From contig GG745334.1 in the NCBI GenBank assembly GCA_000151295.1, positions 1,400,814 to 1,413,812 on the forward strand: a stretch of DNA of 12,999 nt, in the 5' to 3' direction. Shown here in pieces: positions 9,477 through 12,999 of this stretch. The DNA comes from Allomyces macrogynus ATCC 38327 (Eukaryota > Blastocladiomycota > Blastocladiomycetes > Blastocladiales > Blastocladiaceae). Numbering within the stretch: the stretch's first letter is position 1; each line of letters starts with the position of its first letter. The notes beneath the pieces were generated by a model, which worked only from the letters and a program-made list of their open reading frames with translations, was not told where the DNA came from and did no database searches. The translations under genes were made by a program, and so were the position numbers.

Positions 9477-11280
9477 ATGGACGCGGATTGAACATCCGCA
9501 ACAGCGGCGAGTCCTGCTGCTCGGCGACGACCTCGCCGCCCACGGACATCCACGCCGACGGCCCGCACCGGTGCGAGCAAAGTCGCGTCAATCCATCGGC
9601 CAGTGCAACGCGCGATTGTCGCGACCATCACCTTGCTCTCAGTCACGCACGCCATTGCATCCATGTTCGCCACATCGCTGTACGGGCAGCTATCCGATAA
9701 TCCACGAATTGGTGCGGTGTTCTCAAATCGTGGTGTCTTTTGGCGCAAGAAGTCTCACTTCGGCGTGCTATTGCACGTGGGCTGTCACCCATTCCTCGTT
9801 CTTCCCGTCATCAGGTACATTTTCTGCCTTGGAGGCATCTTTATCGTCGACCGTCTCCAGCTTTCGAGCTGGTTCCTGATCCCCAGCAATGTGCTGCTCG
9901 GTCTTTCAGGCAATCTCTCCACCCTGTTCATGGGTATGCCACTCGCTCTGTGATTTGCAGTGCGATGGGCACTGACTGATGCGCGCGTTCTGCATCTCCG
10001 CAGCATTGTTCGCAATGATGACCGATCTGATCCCATTTCCGAACCGCACCTTCTTTTTCGTGATTATAGAAATGACCATGATGGTTGGCATGATGTGTGG
10101 ACCGCTCATCATGTCGACGGCAGTTTCGTATGCACTCACGATGCCGCTCTTGTCGCTCGGCATGGGGATGGCGCTTATGGCGCTCGCGTTCGTGCTCATT
10201 TTGATCATGGTCCCGAACGCATCCCAGGCGCAGGTGCTGCGTGCCGAACCTGTCGATCCCAGCCACTACGGTGCGCCCATGTCGCTGTGGTCCGTCGTCA
10301 AGTCGATGGAGCTCTTGTGGAAGCCGTGGAATCGGTCGCGGCTTGCGGTCGTTATCGCGTTGTTTATTGCCGATGAACGTGACATGGGACCGATTGGCCT
10401 GGATGTGCGCGCATGGCATTGATCATCATCCCTTGTTGTCGTTGTATTGGCTGTGCAGCGCCGGCCAAGGCACCATGCTCGTGCCCTACACGTATCGCCG
10501 GTTTGGGCGGACGTCCAAGGAGGACGGCCTGCTCCAGTCGGTCGCGTTCTTTGCCAAGGTGCTTGTCATGATTGCCTTCTTGCCGTTTGCACACAAAAGC
10601 AAGGACTGGAGGCGGTCGCTGCCGCAGTCGCATCAGCAGGAGCAACCGCGGTCGAGCGATCCCGAGTCGGGCGAGTCGGAAACAACGCCGCTCTTGGCCT
10701 CCGCTGGCGATCGCGTCGCGCCATCAACTTTGACGTGGTCGCGGCCTTGGGCGGCGTGGACGGCGCGGTACCTGATGGAAGCATGCTTCGCGCAAATCGG
10801 CCTCCTGTCGTTCACCATTGCGTCTGTGCTCTATGGTGCGGCGACGGTCAGATGGTACACTCGTCTTCACGTTCTGAACTGTCAGCGGTTGTTGCGTCTC
10901 GTGGCTCCATGATCCAGCGGGCACTGTCGAAGCAATGGCATCCTAAGCATGTCCGCAATACGATCCCTGCTCACGCAAACCGTGCCCCCGTCCCTGGTCG
11001 GGATCATGCACGCGATTTTCCGGTCATGCACTCGCTCGCGTTCATCGTCGCGCCGATTCTGTTCAACGCCGTCTACGCGGCGACTGTTGGTGTCGCCGAC
11101 GGCGCCGTCTACTACATGAGCACCAGCATCTGGACGATCGCGCTCGCTTTGTCGCTTGTCGTGCAGCGCAAGGATCTGGTCCCGCGCAGGCCCGATGCGG
11201 TGCTGGACTCGGCGAGTGTGGCCCGCGGAAATCGAGGCCGAGAATATGATTGAGGAGGTCGCGCCGAATGTGGCGCACTT
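9477..11280 (+). pseudogene. Decayed third copy (C) of the MFS transporter
   Basis: The copy aligns with B along its length but cannot encode the full carrier. The ATG at 9477 is followed by a TGA at 9489-9491. About 480 bases equivalent to the rest of exon 1, membrane segment 1 and the intron 1 donor are missing near 9568-9585. The intron 2 acceptor reads GG instead of AG (9779-9780), and the GRRP arginines are Cys and His. Exons 3 (9781-9933) and 4 (10004-10374) keep B's lengths, and intron 3 between them is intact at 70 bases. The intron 4 donor GT is GA (10375-10376) and its acceptor is GG (10449-10450). A deletion removes the end of exon 5 near 10854. Exon 6 has a one-base loss near 11015-11020 and a one-base gain near 11222, and the B stop codon is lost. 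Middle parts still read GPLIMSTAVS and ETTPLL, so decay is fairly recent. A truncated product is possible but unsupported. Confidence 0.87.
10679..10696 (+). other. Relic acidic dileucine motif codons in copy C
   Basis: The relic exon 5 still encodes ESETTPLL in the frame of the surrounding loop, matching copies A and B. Because C is broken elsewhere, this is a leftover that confirms the motif existed in the shared ancestor of the copies. Confidence 0.55.
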
Positions 11281-11608
11281 GGGTGGACGTGGTGCGTGGT
11301 CGGCATGGCCGTGGATTGCTGTGCGCGGCACCGGGCTTAGGTGTGCGAAGTCTCAGTTTTTGCTTGGGATTGGTTTTGTTTGCTTCGGTATTTGCGGCGA
11401 CCGCTTCCTTTCTGCTCTTCATCATCTTCGTAGCCTTGTCCACTGTGTGTATTTATATATGGGGCCCTGGGTAATACTTTTCCGATTGCTGTTGCCTGTT
11501 TGCTGGGACGTTGACTGCATGAATGCCTCGAAGTGACTGGAACAGGTTTCAAACAGCGTGAGCGGATCAAGACTCCATCGTCCCTCCCAGGCTCCCAGCT
11601 GCACCACC
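11281..11608. other. Intergenic region between pseudogene C and the VMA12-like gene
   Basis: The first 20 or so bases (GGTGGACGTGGTGCGTGG) still match the copy B 3' flank, so the duplication extended past the stop codon. The rest holds the presumed promoter and 5' untranslated region of the VMA12-like gene, with a TATA-like run near 11454. A hydrophobic open frame here lacks an ATG and any family resemblance and is taken as chance. Confidence 0.5.
11454..11460 (+). promoter_or_regulatory. Possible TATA element of the VMA12-like gene
   Basis: TATATAT stands alone in GC-rich surroundings about 150 bases before the VMA12-like ATG at 11609. Position and composition fit a core promoter element; it could equally be a chance AT run or part of a 3' processing signal. 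Confidence 0.28.
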
Positions 11609-12325
11609 ATGACCACCGCACCACCGCCAATTGTGCATCTCCAAGCAACACCCGCGATTCGCGACTTGCTGCACGCTGTCTACGCTAGTTCGGCCGCACA
11701 AGCGTCGGGACTTGCCGGAGAGCTCGCCGCATACCTCGACAACGACCGCGTCCCACTCACCCTGTTGCACCGGTGCCACGAGCACGGCGTCCAATGCCTT
11801 GGGCGCGACAAGTCGCTCTACGCCGTGACGCGAGGCGCGCGCGTGGCCCTCCCGCCGCCACCGACGTCGACGGACAAGGTGCGCGCCATATTCCCAGATT
11901 CACGTCTGGTGAACTGACGCGTCGCGTGTGTCCATCCAGTCGCCCGCACTGCAGCGCATCCTGGACGACATTCGCCGCGACCAGGAACGTAAAGAGTATG
12001 AGCGTATGGCCGGGCACGCGTTACCTGGCCCGCGCGACGGCAGCGACGCGCCCGTGATCCCGCGCGAGACACGGCGCACGTTTCTCGCCATCACCAACGT
12101 CTTCTACACGGCGATTTCCGTGTTTGTTGCCGTGTATTACATTGGCGCAACGGTCGCAGATGATATTGCTTGGGTACGCGACACTGCGTCCGTGTTGGGG
12201 GCCGACGCTCACTTTGACCGTGCTTTATTTAGCAAGTTTTGGTCGCGTTTTTGCTCGCGATGCTCGTGCTCGGCGGCGAGGCCTGGCTCGCGTACCGCAG
12301 CGGCGATCAGCGCAAAATGGCTTGA
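11609..12325 (+). CDS. VMA12: Vma12/TMEM199-like V-ATPase assembly factor, three exons
   Basis: Exons 11609-11878, 11940-12173 and 12233-12325 join in frame (both introns phase 0, 61 and 59 bases) to 198 residues, close to yeast Vma12 (about 215) and TMEM199 (about 208). The N-terminal cytosolic half is followed by a charged helix DDIRRDQERKEYERMAG (100-115), which matches the family's EYxxM signature. Two membrane segments follow at about 139-160 and 168-190, separated by a very short turn, and then a basic C-terminal tail QRK near the end. Vma12 proteins sit in the ER membrane and, with partners, assemble the Vo sector of the vacuolar proton pump. Identification rests on architecture, length and the charged-helix motif, since the primary sequence of this family diverges fast. 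The ATG at 11609 is preceded by CACC, and no upstream ATG in frame competes. Confidence 0.8.
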
Positions 12326-12532
12326 TGTTTTTGCTCGAACCGATGGAATCCATTTTGATGTTGCCGATGCTCTCGTATCGGAGCAACGGGCTCTCCTGGG
12401 TGAGCAAGGGTAGGCCGTCAAGCTGGGACAGGTTGTAGATGAGCATGATCAGCACCGTGGAGGAATTCGTTCCCCCGCATCGCAACAGTCCTGTGTTCCG
12501 CGAAAATGATCATTGACACGCCCGCCCGCCCC
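12326..12532. other. Convergent gap after the VMA12-like gene, possible minus-strand 3' exon
   Basis: These 207 bases lie between the VMA12-like stop and the minus-strand frame at the right edge. On the minus strand a frame here reads NLSQLDGLPLLTQESPLL and continues antisense over the VMA12 last exon. It could be spliced to the edge gene through a donor at 12606-12605 and an acceptor at 12493-12491 (phase 1, 116 bases). I do not recognise the peptide, and it may be only 3' untranslated sequence. Confidence 0.25.
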
Positions 12533-12999
12533 TCATCCCACCTTCCCTGCCGCCCCCGGCGGCGGCACCGGCAGAGGCGGCGGTCCCGATGCTGCTGGAA
12601 GCGTACCGCCCCCCGCCGCCGCTGTCGCCCCCGCTCCCGTCCCGGCCTCGTCGAGCTTGACATTTCTCGGAATCCCGTCATAAATCGAGTTGCATGGAAT
12701 CTTCCACGCCTCCTCATCATGTCCCGCGAACACGGCGCCGGCACTCGCAATCAAATCGCGTCGCTTCTGCATCAGCACGCCAATCTGGTCCGGAAACGGT
12801 TCCGTGGTTGGCCCCTGCGGCGGGGGCGGCTCGGAATCGGCCCTGCCGGTCCGCTTTTCGTGATTCTTGACGCCCGCGGTCCCATCAGCAATCGCTGCAG
12901 CCGCCGCGTCCGAGGCCTTTTCTTGCGCTTCTGGGCTGCGGGGTGGGAGAGAACCGCGGAGGGAAGATGTTTCGGGGGTGTGGTGCGAGGTGGATGAAG
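12533..12999 (-). CDS. Partial unrecognised protein, minus strand, open at the right edge
   Basis: The frame is open from the window edge to a TGA at 12535-12533, about 155 codons, and the start codon lies outside. The first half is rich in Ser, Pro, Ala and charged residues and looks disordered. The middle (about 12800-12655) is the most protein-like part, with a PFPDQIGVLMQKRRDL segment, then EEAWKIPCNSIYDGIPRN, then a Gly/Ala/Pro-rich tail containing GPPPLPVPPPG. I could not match it to a family. Strong potential splice donors occur near the end (GTACGC reading leftward from 12606, GTGGGA near 12537), so the true C-terminus may lie in another exon downstream. It is convergent with the VMA12-like gene. 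A chance frame in GC-rich DNA is the main alternative. Confidence 0.42.
   Translation of the reverse strand, partial: SSTSHHTPETSSLRGSLPPRSPEAQEKASDAAAAAIADGTAGVKNHEKRTGRADSEPPPPQGPTTEPFPDQIGVLMQKRRDLIASAGAVFAGHDEEAWKIPCNSIYDGIPRNVKLDEAGTGAGATAAAGGGTLPAASGPPPLPVPPPGAAGKVG

Noticed and set aside
9781..10374. Copy C as a functional short transporter
   Set aside because: Exons 3-4 are open, but membrane segment 1, motif A arginines, three splice borders and the reading frame of the last exon are lost, so no complete carrier can be made.
11250..11474. Small hydrophobic membrane protein downstream of copy C
   Set aside because: It lacks an ATG, starts inside the pseudogene remnant in another frame, and its hydrophobic end comes from a T-rich untranslated stretch.
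12506..12997. 163-residue plus-strand frame at the right edge
   Set aside because: The Arg/Pro-rich translation looks like the antisense of the more protein-like minus-strand frame. I cannot fully exclude it.
1..12999. Transposon or selfish element driving the tandem duplications
   Set aside because: I looked for terminal inverted repeats, long direct repeats at copy borders, and transposase or reverse transcriptase motifs and saw none, so unequal crossing-over is a simpler explanation.

Overview
This window is nuclear DNA from a GC-rich, intron-rich eukaryote, most plausibly a fungus. The real proteins only appear when short spliceosomal introns (59-91 bases) are removed. These introns have GT..AG ends, and several have CTGAC/CTAAC-like branch sites shortly before the acceptor. 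An early-diverging fungus (for example a blastoclad or chytrid) is my guess from base composition and style; the sequence alone does not prove it.

Layout, left to right. 1-812 is a non-coding-looking stretch downstream of AFG1. 813-2651 (minus strand) is a four-exon AFG1/LACE1-type mitochondrial AAA+ ATPase with an Arg-rich presequence. 2652-3534 is a divergent promoter region. Next come three tandem plus-strand copies of one major facilitator (MFS) transporter gene of the SLC46/TetA-like type. Copy A (3535-5859) encodes 640 residues and copy B (6344-8633) encodes 642; both have six exons and identical intron positions. Copy C (9477-11280) is a decayed pseudogene. 11609-12325 is a three-exon gene for a Vma12/TMEM199-type V-ATPase assembly factor. 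From 12533 to the right edge, the minus strand has an open frame that is probably part of an unrecognised gene.

The flanking genes are conserved housekeeping genes, and the transporter cluster between them is the variable part. Copies B and C are more alike than either is to A, so a likely history is an older A/B split followed by a younger B/C duplication and decay of C. The transporters carry acidic dileucine motifs in the cytosolic N-tail (A and B) and in the long loop between membrane segments 8 and 9 (A, B and the relic C). By known sorting rules these fit delivery to the vacuole or lysosome. A proton-driven vacuolar carrier would depend on the V-ATPase whose assembly the neighbouring VMA12-like gene serves. 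That functional link is inference, and the substrate is unknown.

I found no CRISPR array, rRNA, recognisable tRNA or transposon. The less usual signals are the way copy C has decayed (three broken splice borders, a large 5' deletion, two frameshifts, a lost stop), two frame-preserving open introns in copy B, and a two-residue enlargement of MFS motif A shared by all copies.
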